Assembly: GCA_964017045.1 (NCBI GenBank)
Contig: OZ024798.1
Coordinates: forward strand, 13,888,724-13,952,723
Length of the DNA stretch: 64,000 nucleotides
Reading direction: 5' to 3'
From: Omphiscola glabra
Lineage: Eukaryota > Mollusca > Gastropoda > Lymnaeidae
Below the pieces are notes generated by a model, which was not told where the DNA came from, did no database searches, and saw only the letters and a list, made by a program, of their open reading frames with translations. The translations under genes were made by a program, and so were the position numbers. Shown piece by piece: positions 49,451 through 60,734 of the stretch; positions within the stretch are counted from its first letter, which is position 1; each line of letters starts with the position of its first letter.

Positions 49451-49619
49451 GACCTGGTCAATGCAAGCAAACGAGTGATTGGTTTGCTTGCATTGACCAG
49501 GTCGGGGACTCGTGTGCTTGGTTCATACCAGGGACAAGTTTTCCTAACTTTCCCGGCAAAAGCAGAAGCTATTAGGAGCACGATGAGAGCAGAAGTCACA
49601 TAGAATAATAAAATTTGCA
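49451..49619 (+). pseudogene. Orphan exon C 3' fragment with perfect inverted duplication at its edge
   Basis: From 49482 the sequence matches the middle and end of exon C: the GWFACIDQVGDSCVW region as GTTTGCTTGCATTGACCAGG then TCGGGGACTCGTGTG, followed by matches to the TFPR and ADV parts. Indels break the frame. Immediately upstream, 49451-49472 is a perfect 22-base reverse complement of 49482-49503 with a 9-base spacer. No exon A or B accompanies it. Confidence 0.8.
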
Positions 49620-49779
49620 AATGAATCAAAATGTTGTACATATTAGCCAGCCGACTAGCTTCAAAGGCAAATGTATTGTATTTAAAAAAAAAGTTAAATG
49701 TAAAAAAAAATAATACAAATTCAACTTTAGAAAAAGTACAAGGCTGACATATTTTGTCCTATTGTTTCAGCAACACCTT

Positions 49780-50394
49780 AAAATTACAATCTTAAACATA
49801 AGGCTTTTGATTTTAGGAGCCGATACGACGCCAACTCCTGGTCAACACCATTGTATGAGTGAATTTTTAATGTGTCTTTTTCACTAAGAACTTAACCTGA
49901 ATGGGATAATTACTTTTTAAAAAAAACAACACAATGATCGATAACGAATTTTATCAGATCCTTCGCATTCAGAGTTATTGTGTAATAACCACTGAGGAGG
50001 AAAAAAAACAACCGATATTGTGTTAATGTTAGCTTTTGAAAAAAAAATAAAAATTTCCTAAAGAAAGGAATTGTTTCACGATTTCTGGCCAAAAGATATA
50101 CTTTTATTGAATGGCACTTGTCTCTTTGCTTGTGGTCTGTCGCTAAATGATCAATAATTGGATCGCATAAACACTGAAACTATGTGTTCACTTGTTTTAG
50201 TCATGGTTTCAATCAACATCTCCTAAGCTTTGCTTGCACCAACTGCAACGTTTATACAGAGTAGAAAATATGATTGCAGACCCAGAGGATGATGTTACAA
50301 AATTTTAATCTGTTTTTAAAGCTTACGAATTTTCAATCTACTTCCGTTGGAATCAGGAAATACAGCTATCTAGACATATTTGTATACTTCCATT
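49780..50394 (+). repeat. Duplicated 5' flank of the PAN-like family (copy 4)
   Basis: This region aligns with 19930-20546 and 58105-58654: TTTTAGGAGCCGATACGACG against TTTTACGAGCTAATAAGACG and TCTACGAGCTGATACGACG, then AAGAACTTAACCTGAATGGG. It marks the upstream part of the duplication unit. The core-promoter-like CCCCGTAACGTTC block of the other copies is poorly kept here (near 50240-50256). Confidence 0.75.
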
Positions 50395-52491
50395 ATGCAT
50401 ATTGCTCTAATATTCTTTGGTTTCATTTATTTATATTTCATTTGTTCAAATCGGAGTTTATCGGAAGCGCAGACCATTCAACAGACACAAGGAATTTACT
50501 TTCAGTTTATTAAGGAAAAATCTCTTTTACTGAAAACGACATTTTCAAGTTTAAAATTAATGTCCGTATCAAGTGACAGGAACGGATGTGTTTCTTACTG
50601 TTTGACTTACTCGTCTTGTAAAAGTGTAAACTTTAGAATTTCCACTGGAGAGTGTTCATTGTTTGAAGTAAATAGTTGGGAAAATGAGTTCAGTATCGTT
50701 TCAGATGCCGATAATATTATCTTACAAAAAATAGGAGAACCTGTAGTAACTCATGGACAATGGACTTTGGTGTTCAGGTAAAAATGGAAATACTTGTATT
50801 GTTTCTGGCTCCTTTATAAAAATTTAAGAATTTTATTTTTTCATTAATAGTAAAAATGTTTTAAGTGAATGAACAACGTTTTTTAAGTTAAAAATTCTAA
50901 TTAAAGTGATTCTTTATCTTATTTTTAATAATAGTGTTTTTTAAAACTAAAGATAAAGAGCTACCCCATTTTTCTTCTCTATTCCTATCAGGGCTTTAGG
51001 AAATATTGGCAAATCTGTGTATGACGCCTACACTAACACTTCACTGAGCCATGACCAGCCTCTAAGTCCCATGTACCCGATAGGATGTCTACGACTTGAC
51101 ACGACTCTCTCATGTGACCACCACTTTCGTAGTAAAATCCTCAACAACTGGTCAAAACTGGCAATCACTGAGGTAATTTAAACACCATATGCACACACAT
51201 ATTTTGTTCATTTTAATCAATAGAAAGATGAATTGTTATTTATACTCATTAACGAATGAAATTTAGATAGGTTTTTTTAAAATTTAATAAATATATAAAT
51301 TTACAATGAACAGACAGAGCAAGCGCAAATTTGGTACACGTGTACTGATAAAATTAAAATCGAAATCTGGAGGTTTTAAATTCATAATCTTTTTACTACT
51401 TCAGTTTATTGTATGTTTAAAATAACAATAGGCTTAGTTAACAAACAAAAGGCTTCACGTGAATTGATTGATGTAGCACAAACGTGGTAAGCATACCATC
51501 TATGTTCCATACTAAATAGTTTCTTAAAGATCTACCTTAGACAATTCTATGTCGATTGTGTTCTGTTTCTTAAGGGCGCTATGACTTACTTACAACGTAT
51601 TTAAATCGGAATTAACGGTTTCTTTAAAAGTTTATGAAAAGTTTCAAATGGGTTTTGGCGGTTCTAAAATTAGATCCCCTAATGATAACCAAAACATATA
51701 CATGAAGGGTTAAGTTATGATTCAAACTTCTTTGTAAATTGCTACATCTAGTAGACCAAACTTGGTAAACATAACTCTCATAGCCCCGGTGGATTTTAAA
51801 AAATGATATCTCAATAACTTTTTGGCAGGAGCGACATCATTTTGTTTTAAATAAAAATCCTACATCTTTGAAATACTTTTCAAATTCAAATTATTACATA
51901 TTTTATGTCGATAAAAACATCGATCAGTTATTAAGAACTATCTGAACATACCAATAAACATGAGTTCATTGGTGCGATGAGCTTTTTAAAAATAAGTGGT
52001 TTGAATTAAAAACAATTTTGTGATAAGAAATGTTTACACCACAGATGAACACATCTTTAATACTAAAGTTTTTTTTTTATTTTTATTTGTTATCTTTTCG
52101 TGGTCAGATCAAGTTCTCAATCTATAAGGACGGCGTCATGCAAAAATTCCTTCTCTTCAACGGTTCCTCTTCAACGTACCTCAGCTGGTTCTCGTCTGCT
52201 AGCTTCCTGAACAGCTCTTGGGTTGACCTGACGAGGTCACCTATTACTTCCTTTAACATCTTTGGGTTTTACCACCCCCTTTGCGTGCGTCGGTTCTACG
52301 TTGAGTACAGTCATCCTGGTTGTGATATCGACAGCGGTTGGTTTGTTACCATTGACCAGGAGTCCGACTGGTGTCCGTGGGCAAACCCAGTATTAACTTT
52401 CCCCAGATTTCTTTATTCACCCATAAACACAAAGTCCTACAATAAAAATATGATGATGGCGGATGTCATTGCTGTTTTTGTCAAATTTTAA
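50395..52491 (+). CDS. PAN/apple-like secreted protein, copy 4 (intact, 315 aa)
   Basis: Exons 50395-50777, 50992-51172 and 52108-52491 have exactly the same lengths and phases as copy 2 and encode 315 residues. The signal peptide is MHIALIFFGFIYLYFICSNR with likely cleavage at SEA|QTIQQ. PAN-like cysteines are at 65, 69, 75 and 87 (GCVSYCLTYSSC...GECSLF). WTLVFR opens the C-terminal region, followed by SVYDAYTNTSLSHDQPL, CDHHFRS, IYKDGVMQKFLLFNGSSS, RRFYVEYSHP, DIDSGWF and the C-terminus VIAVFVKF. Compared with copy 2, the exon C cysteine in FACID is Thr (FVTID) and a new Cys appears in HPLCVRR, so disulphide pairing may differ. This is the most compact copy, with introns of 214 and 935 nt and no minisatellite. 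Its downstream flank is duplicated beyond copy 5. Confidence 0.9.
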
Positions 52492-54170
52492 AAAGTTTAA
52501 AAATTACTGAAATTCATACATAAAAAATGGAAGAATTTGAAATACCTGTGATGCAGAGTGACAATTGTTAACATTTTTTTCCCGTTTTCATTTTTCTAGT
52601 TACTCCTCGTTTTAAAATGACTGCCTCCCCTGCCTCCTCCCCAACAGTTTATAAATTATTTTTTACATTTACGGAATTTTTAAAAGAGTATTGTGTACTT
52701 ATATCAATCTGCTTCTATAACATTTTGAGAATTCTCCTTAAGTAAGATTTTTTTGTATACATCAAAATAGTTACAATTTGTAAGAATTCTTAATTTACCT
52801 ATTCTAAAAAAAAATTGTTTTGTTATTATGACGCAGCTGGAGGAGAATACAAATATCTACTTTATTTGCTGTTTATGAACCATGACAATTCTAACTTCAA
52901 CTATTTTTAACCCAACATATGTATCCGATCTTTCCTTCAGTCTGAAGACTTGACATTCCAATTAAATGAGATTAGGATTTGTTTTTAATCGAACTCTGAT
53001 ATTGGTGTATAATATTGTCTTGCAACCAACAGTTTCTTGTGTTTTTATTTGTAAGCTTATTGACAACTGTTTCGAAACTTTTCATCACAATTTTCAACTA
53101 GTTATATTTGTATTTATTTAATCATTGCATTAGATAAGAAGATAAAATACGATTCTATTTTTTAAACAGCATTAGGTACAACGTTGCTATCTCTGTCTGA
53201 AAATCTTCCCTCCAACAAACGTTATGTTGCTGCGTCTTCAGTTCAATCGTATCTTTAAAATGTTGTTTCTTAAATTAACAAAACTATTTTTCAGTATGAT
53301 AATAACAAATAAAAAAAATATAAATATTATCTTAAGTTTAAATTCCCATCAACTTATACAAATGATGCCTATTTTTTCTTATATCTACTTTAGAGGCACA
53401 ATAACCTGCGATGTTTAATTACAATTATTAATTTTAAAACTTTTAATCTTAAAAATGCTACAATCGCATTGTATTCCTTTTCCCCAGAAATTTTTAACTG
53501 ACACACGAGACCGATTGTCAGTTGAGAAATACATCCTGCGTTGTACTGACATTGCAGCCGACTGCATAAAAGTTTAAACGAGCCTTCTTCTGAACGGTTG
53601 TCAGTGGAAATGGGTCTCTCCTCGTACGAATCAAAGTATTCAGAGTTGAGTTACTATGACCCATACGTGTGTGGTCTGGATCGGAGACCAATTTTTTTTT
53701 GTGGAGTTTTCTTAGCAATGAAAAGAGAAAAAACGTAATAAAATCTTTTGTTTTAAAATAAATTCGATTTTATTGAGCGCATACGTCAATGCATTATGAT
53801 TGTAATTCGTACCTTTCCTTTGTCATGAAATTGTTATTTTGTAACATAATTTATTTTCTGTGTATAAATGTAAATAAAAGTATCTTTTTGATGAATCTAT
53901 TATTTTCTAGATTGTTTCTACCTTTAATAGTTTCAAATGTTTTATATTTAAAATTTAAAAAAATATCTTGTTAGTAGAAGGTATGAAATCTTATTATCAA
54001 CTATTGACCATCTAGTTATTAAACTTTCAAATTAATGAAGATTTGTTTAGCAAAACAAGTTTTATACGAGTGCACTTGAAAATGAGAAATTGAAATACGC
54101 ATGCATATGTATTTATTACAAAGTATATATAATCAAGCGTTTTCGGAAAAAAATTCAATGAGAGATGTAA
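52492..54170. other. Intergenic 3' of copy 4, no gene seen
   Basis: AT-rich. A frame near 53605-53700 reading VEMGLSSYESKYSELSYYDP then YVCGLDRRP looks protein-like over about 30 residues, but it lacks splice context and any family I recognise. Confidence 0.35.
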
Positions 54171-56770
54171 GATCCATTCAAATGTCGTCATACATTTATT
54201 TCTAAAGTAAAATTTACTGGGTTTTTTTTTGGGGGGGGGGGGGGATTAAGAGCAAGTTGAAATGCAACATTCACACACCTATCAGAATGTCACTGTCATC
54301 GAAATGTCATGGTAAGACGAACAGACTTGATATTTTCAGATTTTGCTTTCAAGTCCAATAATAAGTGATCACATTGATGAGTTTTCAATAAATGATTTGT
54401 TGTCTCCCCCCTTAAGGGGTCACACTATAACTCAAGTGTTATTAGGATGAACAAAATGCAATCTTTAATGTTGTAGGTTGATTCGTTTCCGGTTAAAGTT
54501 CCTCAATAGTTCTGTTTTAAAATTTATTTTATTAAAAAAAAAATGTTCCCATAATTTTTGTTGTTATTGTTATGTCTATTGTTTACGCTATTTGGTCCCT
54601 TTTTTATAACTGATTACATTCTCATCCATAATATTGCAGACTTCCCATCTTTATATTTTGCTGATAGGTGTCTGTGACATCCACGTGTATTTTAAATTTG
54701 TAATGGGCCGCCAACCGGTTGGCCAAATACCAGTTATTATTGCATACTCCATTCGACTAATAAATAGCTCTGCTTCTCCAGCAGCGAGCGGTTACTAGGT
54801 GATCGATTCATTTATTCTCTTTGTGTTTATTGGAATTACGATCTAATTATGTTAATTTAATTGCTAGTGAAATCGCTCAAGTGCTACCTGCGACCCTGAA
54901 TCCATTGCGTTCAAAAAGAAAATTTCTATTTCTAGATGACCCCCCCCCCCCCACCCCCTCACTTGGTTAAAATGTTAAGCATTAAAGTTGGTTTCTTGGA
55001 AGACTAAACAGTGTGAAAGCTTTTACGATGTTCGTAGTCTTGATGCCACTCATAGTTACAACTGCTGGAAGATATGTTGAATTTCATGTGATTGTAAGCT
55101 AATCATTTTTACCGGTTTAAATCTTTGTCAGAGATCGAAAATTGCGTATTATCGTACGACTTAAAGGTTTTCCAAACGCTGGAACACGCTGAAGAGAAGC
55201 TGTTGACATTTTCTGATTTTGATTGCTAATAACTTGACATTATAGACAAAATCTGCAATAAATAATCATAAAGTTCTTTAATTTAGGTGACAATGCTTGA
55301 CGTTATTTTGTAATGAATCTAATTTATTCCAAAATTTACGAAAGTGGTCAGGAATACACCAAGTTTAAAAATCATACCGGAAATGAGCAGACACACATGA
55401 ACTAATGCACCAGTCTCCATATCTCATCGTCTGCTGCGTTTGAAGATCGCCATTATCTCTTAAAGCGTTCTCTTGCTATTTGCTTGACCTTGCATTCATG
55501 GTGGTGACTTGCACTTCGTTGCTCGGAGATCGTCTCTGACTGGTGAGCTTCGTTCCCTGGTGATCTTCGTTGACTGATGATCTCCGTTGACTGGTGATCT
55601 TCGTTGACCGATGATCTCCGTTTACTGGTGATCTTCGTTAACTGGTGATCTCCGTTGAATGGTGATCTCCGTTGACTGGTGATCTCCGTTGACTGGTGAT
55701 CTCCGTTGACTGGTGATCTTCGTTGACTGGAGATCTTTGTTGACTGCTGATGTTCGTTGACTTTATGTTCTTTGTTGACTTTTGATCGTCATTGTCTGCT
55801 GATCTTCGTTGACTGGTGAGCTTTGTTGAATGGTGCTCTTCGTTGACTGGTGATCTTCGTTGACTGTTGATCTTCCTTGAGTCTTGAAATGAACCTTATT
55901 AATTTTCTTTTTTAAATAGTGATTTAGGATATCTTTAAACTCCTGAACCTGATAAAATCACATGGTGGGCATAGTAATGATCCTCCCGATCTTCGGTAAA
56001 CAATGTTTATTAGAAAATATTGTTTTGGCTAATAGCAACGACATGTCATCAAATGGTGACATTTCTCGTACACACACAAACCTATGGAACGGAGACAAGA
56101 TCCGACTTGAGATCAATAATAAATTAAATTACATCGACACCGCCCAAGGTCTGCACCTATTGACATGACGTTATTGCCATTTGTAATGTGACGTTTTATC
56201 GGACATGTGGAGAATATAGTGTGACTTTGAACTTATGCAGAGTTCCTATGTTTGTCTCTTGCACCCAGCTTTGTTTTCGAACTAGTGAATGCATTTGTGT
56301 TATTGTTTTTTTATTTGTTTTCTCGTCATTTTCTTCTGATCCAGTTGATTTATTCTGTTTGTGTTTTGTTTCAAAAAAGGTCTCTCGAAGAATTCATGTC
56401 AACTGGTGACGCGGTTTGCCAGCAATGAATACTATCTTCACCCCGCTCTGCGATGTGCGCACTGGGGTATTAATCCATAATGTACGAGCGTGACAGACTG
56501 TTAGATGATTTAACAATTTAGTTTCTTTAACACATTACGGCTCATTGAGTTATAACAGTAAGGAACAATTACTGGGGGAAAAAAAAACGTAGACCTCAAA
56601 GCCAGTGATACTAGCAAATAATAATTGTATTATGTTAAACATTATCATACAAAATACAACTACATGTATTATAATACTCGTACAAAAATAGAAATTTAAA
56701 CAATTTAGCGGTAAACGAAAAAAAAAATATTTTGTAAATTTGTGCCCCAATAATGACAGACAACGATCAA
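54171..56770 (+). repeat. Segmental duplication, left member (3' flank of copy 4)
   Basis: This aligns in order with 60735-63290. Markers include CATTCAAATGTCGT, a block around CGAACAGACTTGA then TATTTTCAGATTTTGCTTTC, TGCAGACTTCCCATCTTTAT, CATCCACGTGTAT, GGGCCGCCAACC and TGACAGACAACGA. It is non-coding as far as I can see. A poly-G run is near 54230-54243 and poly-C near 54941-54957. Confidence 0.85.
55525..55885 (+). repeat. 17-bp minisatellite in the left duplicate
   Basis: About 20 copies of GTTGACTGGTGATCTTC/CTCC. In the matching place of the right duplicate (about 62230-62265) only one or two degenerate copies exist, so the array expanded after duplication or collapsed on the other side. 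Confidence 0.9.
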
Positions 56771-56859
56771 ACTACGTCAGTAACTATGGAACGTCTTTAG
56801 AAATTGTCTGCCTACGCCATTGATTGTTACTATTACCTGCACGCGGTCAAATGCTATTT

Positions 56860-58654
56860 TATTACTGCATTGGTCGAGTATCCAAAAATGAATGACTTAC
56901 ATGTGTTTATTTTCTCTAAAATGGCATGTCCCTCTTGTAAAATGTTAACTGCTGCTGCGTAACTTTATCAGATTTGGAACAACGAGAGGTTTTTAAAAAA
57001 TGATAGAAGTAAAAATAGCAATGTCTCAGTCAACTTTTGAAAGGCAATGTGCCCAATGAAGGGGATCACAAAGCTGGTTTTTAACATTGGTCTCTTTACG
57101 GCGCTTAGCGACAGTCTTGTAAAACTAAACTTAAAATTCTGTGTATAAATATTGTAATGACAGTCGGTTTTCTTTGGAGATTTTATCTATTCTTAGCATT
57201 GTGTTTTGGAACAAACACTTAAATTTATATTTACAAATTTATTTTGCAATAACGTTCTGTTTTCTTCAAAAATATATATCTAAACATTGTGCTATAAATT
57301 AAACTCTTACATTTATATTTACAAATTATATTTTAATCGCGGTGTGCGTTCTTCGGAGATATATCTATAAACAGTTTGCTATTAAAAAAAGACTTAAATT
57401 TATATTTACAAATTATATTGTAATGATGGTCTGTGTTCTTCGAAGAAATATCTCTAAACATTGTGCTATGAACAACACACTTAATTTAACATTAAAATAG
57501 TATACTGTAAAGACTGGTTACTGCAGCCACAAATAAGTTTGGCGGGAATGCGTTCACTTCCATTCTACTCACGTGACATGACAGTTCACTTCCATTCTAC
57601 TCACGTGACATGACAGTTCACTTCCATTCTACCCACGTTACTTGACAAAACATGCTCTCAAATATTCCTGCTTTTTTTTTTTTCAAGAATCGCAGTTAAA
57701 CATTTTCAAATACGGTGAACATATTAAAGAAATATTGCAAACAAATAACTATAGGTGGATTCTCATTTCGTTGTTGCATTAATGTGTTAGGATCGTCTGG
57801 GAATAAAATACTATTCACACCTTGTAGACAAAGGGATTACCCCTGTCTAACAGTGCATCTGGATGTTTTAAAGCCCCACAGCCCCCCCAGCCCCCAAAAT
57901 GAATAAATAATAATAATAATTCCAAAAACAAATTGTTGCTACTTTTAGCTAGGCTACTTCTTTTAAGTGTATGATCATTTAAAAATCCACACATTTCAAA
58001 TAGTAATAACAATTAGAAACAATTTTTACATGACATTTTGGGGGATAAAAAATTTAGGCTGGACCACATTTTTTACGTTTTCTCTAAACAAACACAAAAT
58101 AGCCCTTAAAACATGACGATCTTAAGAATACGACTACTGATTCTACGAGCTGATACGACGCATTCTAAGTGGTCAAATCAATCGTACAAGTGAATTAATA
58201 ATGTGTCTCTGTCACAAAGAACTAAACTTTGGAAAAAGTTATCAGATACTTTATCAGTCAATTTTAATGTGTACTTTCCAATTTCACAACACAAACTGTG
58301 CAATTTTTTTGGCTTTTTATATTACAACGGTTTCCAAATAAAGAACTCGATGTGATTAAAAAAACACACAAATGTTATATATTATTAAGTAGCAATCATC
58401 CTTTTTTGTTTGTGGTCTGTAGCTTTGTAATAAATATTTGAACAGCATGGACACTAGAAGTATGCGTACACGTATTTCAGTGATGGTTTTTATTTTAGTA
58501 CTATATAAACACCCCGTAACGTTCGGTGGTACGGAATTTGAACTTATTTTGGAGCTTAGAACTCTTACGAATATTGCACATAGAACCAAATCGTTTGAAT
58601 GACAAAATAGTTGTCTATAAATATTTGTCTACATCAATTATCAATTATTCACTT
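56860..58654 (+). repeat. Duplicated 5' flank of the PAN-like family (copy 5)
   Basis: This aligns with 19370-20546 and in part with 49780-50394. It includes three diverged copies of a 90-100-base unit (ACATTGTGCTAT...TTATATTTACAAATT) at about 57190-57500 and a 31-base repeat of two to three copies (CGTGACATGACAGTTCACTT core) at 57566-57645. Confidence 0.7.
58500..58525 (+). promoter_or_regulatory. Candidate core promoter of family copy 5, block shared with copy 1
   Basis: TATATAA at 58502-58508 is followed at once by CCCCGTAACGTTC (58512-58524). The same 13 bases occur at 20356-20368, about 190 bases upstream of exon A of copy 1, next to a weaker TTTTATAG. Conservation within the flank and distance to the ATG (about 145 bases) fit a core promoter, but the transcription start is unknown. 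Confidence 0.35.
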
Positions 58655-59730
58655 ATGTGCATTTATTTAATTTTCATTTTTTCAAATCGGAGTTTATTCG
58701 ATGCGCAGACCATTCAACAAACTCAAGGAGTTTACTTTGAGTTTATTAAGGAAGAATCTCTTTTACTGAAAACATCATTGTCGAGTTTAAAGTTGTAGTC
58801 CGTTAAAACTGACAGGAACGGATGTGTTTCTTACTGTTTGACTTACTCGTCTTGTAAAAGTGCAAACTTTAGAATCTCCACTGGGGAGTGTTCATTGTTT
58901 GGATTAAATAGTTGGGAAAAATTAGTCCCCATTGATTCGGACATCATTAAAATTATCGTACAAAAAAAATAGCTGAACCTGTAGTTACTCACGAAGACTG
59001 GAATTTGATGTTAAGGTTTGTCTGGATATTATTTTTGTCTTGGTACGCGGTATGGGCGTTTTTGAATAAGATACTTGTAATCAGACACACTTGATATTTG
59101 CTTCAAGGTAGGTCATACTTACTCTTGTTACTTGTTCATTAATTCGAAGTAATTAATTCCAAATGTCTCTCTTCTTTCTACCACTCTCTCTCTCTTTCTC
59201 TCTTAGCTTATCTCCCTCACTCTCTCTATCTCTCAATCTCTCCTTGTATGTCTCTCTATACTCTCGCTCTCTCTATCTCTACCTCTCCCAATCTATCTCT
59301 TTTATCACTTTCTCCCTACCTCCCTGTCTCTCATCCTCTGTCTCACTCTCTGTTTATCTCTCACTCCCTGTCTATCTATCTCTCTCTATCTCTTTCTCCC
59401 TCTCTATCTCAGTCTCTCTATCTCTAGCCCAGTCTCTCTAACTATCACAACTCTCTCTCTCTAACACGATCATGGCTTGACCTGACCACGGCAACTATTA
59501 CTTACTTAAACATCAATGGGTTTTACGACCCTCTTTGCGTGTGTCGGTTCTACATTGAGTACAGTTATCCTGGTTGTGATATCGACAGTGGTTGGTTCGT
59601 TTGCATTGACCAGGAGTCCGACTGGAGTACGTGGGCAAACCCAGTATTAACTTTTCCCATATTTCTTTATTCACCATATTAAAAAAATATGATGACGGTG
59701 GATGTCATTGCTGTTTTTATCAAAGTCTGA
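58655..59730 (+). pseudogene. PAN-like secreted protein family, copy 5 (broken, exon B deleted)
   Basis: Exon A spans about 58655-59015. The original start codon position reads ATC, and an ATG six codons on could replace it. The frame then matches SNRSLFDAQTIQQTQGVYFE until TAG at 58796-58798, where intact copies have Met. A one-base insertion in the A run at 58962-58969 adds a frameshift. No exon B is present. A CT-rich tract (59170-59460) leads directly into the last two thirds of exon C (59468-59730: LDLTTATITYLNINGFYDPL, YIEYSYPGCDIDSGWFVCID), which has TAA after LYSPY. It is clearly non-functional. Confidence 0.9.
59170..59462 (+). repeat. CT-rich microsatellite at a deletion junction
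   Basis: Imperfect TCTC/TCTA/CTCC repeats. They occupy the place of exon B, intron 2 and the start of exon C in copy 5. The Ser/Leu-rich open frame here is an artefact. Confidence 0.9.
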
Positions 59731-60545
59731 AAATTAACTAAAACACAAACAAAACTAAATAATTACAAAAATTTGAATAACTTTTGTTAACATTTTTATT
59801 TCTTCTCTTTTGATAATTCACGATATTCCCCATTTTTAAACGATTTTTTTTTACATGTGTTGGATGAAAACAACATTGTGTAATCAGATCAAACTGCTTC
59901 TATAACATTTTAAGAATTCCACGTATGTAAAAATTGTGCTATACTACAAAATAAAATAAAAATTGTGTTGATTTTTACGTTATATATTCTTTAAAAAATA
60001 TTAAGTGTCGTTATTATGACGAAGCTGAACGAGAGAAGAAATTTTTTTTTTAGCTATCATGACAACCACCTTGACCTTGTGACTAGTGTTGAGAGACAGT
60101 CGAGATGATTAATGAAGGTCGCAATCAAAACCAAATCTGTATAAGGCAAATAAAAAAAAAAAAAATAAATGTAGCTGTGAACACGGAACGTTTCTACGTT
60201 GACATTTTGGAATAGACGAAATTGAATAGAATTCCACTGTTTATTTCAACCCTTCATTGGGACAATGCGGAAAAAGAAAATATAATATTAATGTACATTT
60301 ATCGAAATTCTTTGGAACTCGTCGGCCTAAGCACAGACGTGGCCGATTTTGCATCTGCTCAATTTGTTTCACCCAAATTTTTTTTTTAACAAAAGACTTC
60401 GGGTCCGTACTTTATGTATCAAACTTGAATGTTGCCCTTTAAATGGGGGTCTTTGTTCGCAATGTGACATGTTTGAAATTGGCACATCTTTTATCTAAGG
60501 GGGTTATTTTTTTGTTAAATTGTATTATTAGTAGTGGTCTTATAT

Positions 60546-60583
60546 AGCGTGGTGCCCCAGCCTAGGGCCAGGCTCACCACGCT
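60546..60583. repeat. Short GC-rich hairpin
   Basis: AGCGTGGTG at 60546-60554 pairs with CACCACGCT at 60575-60583, and inside it AGCCT pairs with AGGCT. It stands out in AT-rich surroundings. It lies between copy 5 and its duplicated flank. Function is unknown. Confidence 0.6.
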
Positions 60584-60734
60584 TTAATTTAAAAAAAATA
60601 TTAGCAAACATAATCATGACATTGAAAAATAAAATACATATTATCTATCATTCAATTTCTGATTTTTAAATGCTTCACATGGGTAAAACTTTGTATTACT
60701 ATATAACTAAACAAAAATATATGTTCAAATAGAA

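Noticed and set aside
53518..53718. Protein-like minus and plus frames near 53.6 kb
   Set aside because: The most plausible stretch is only about 30 residues, without splice sites or recognised homology.
59163..59441. Ser/Leu-rich 92-codon frame
   Set aside because: It comes from the CT-rich tract. No signal, motif or conservation supports a protein.
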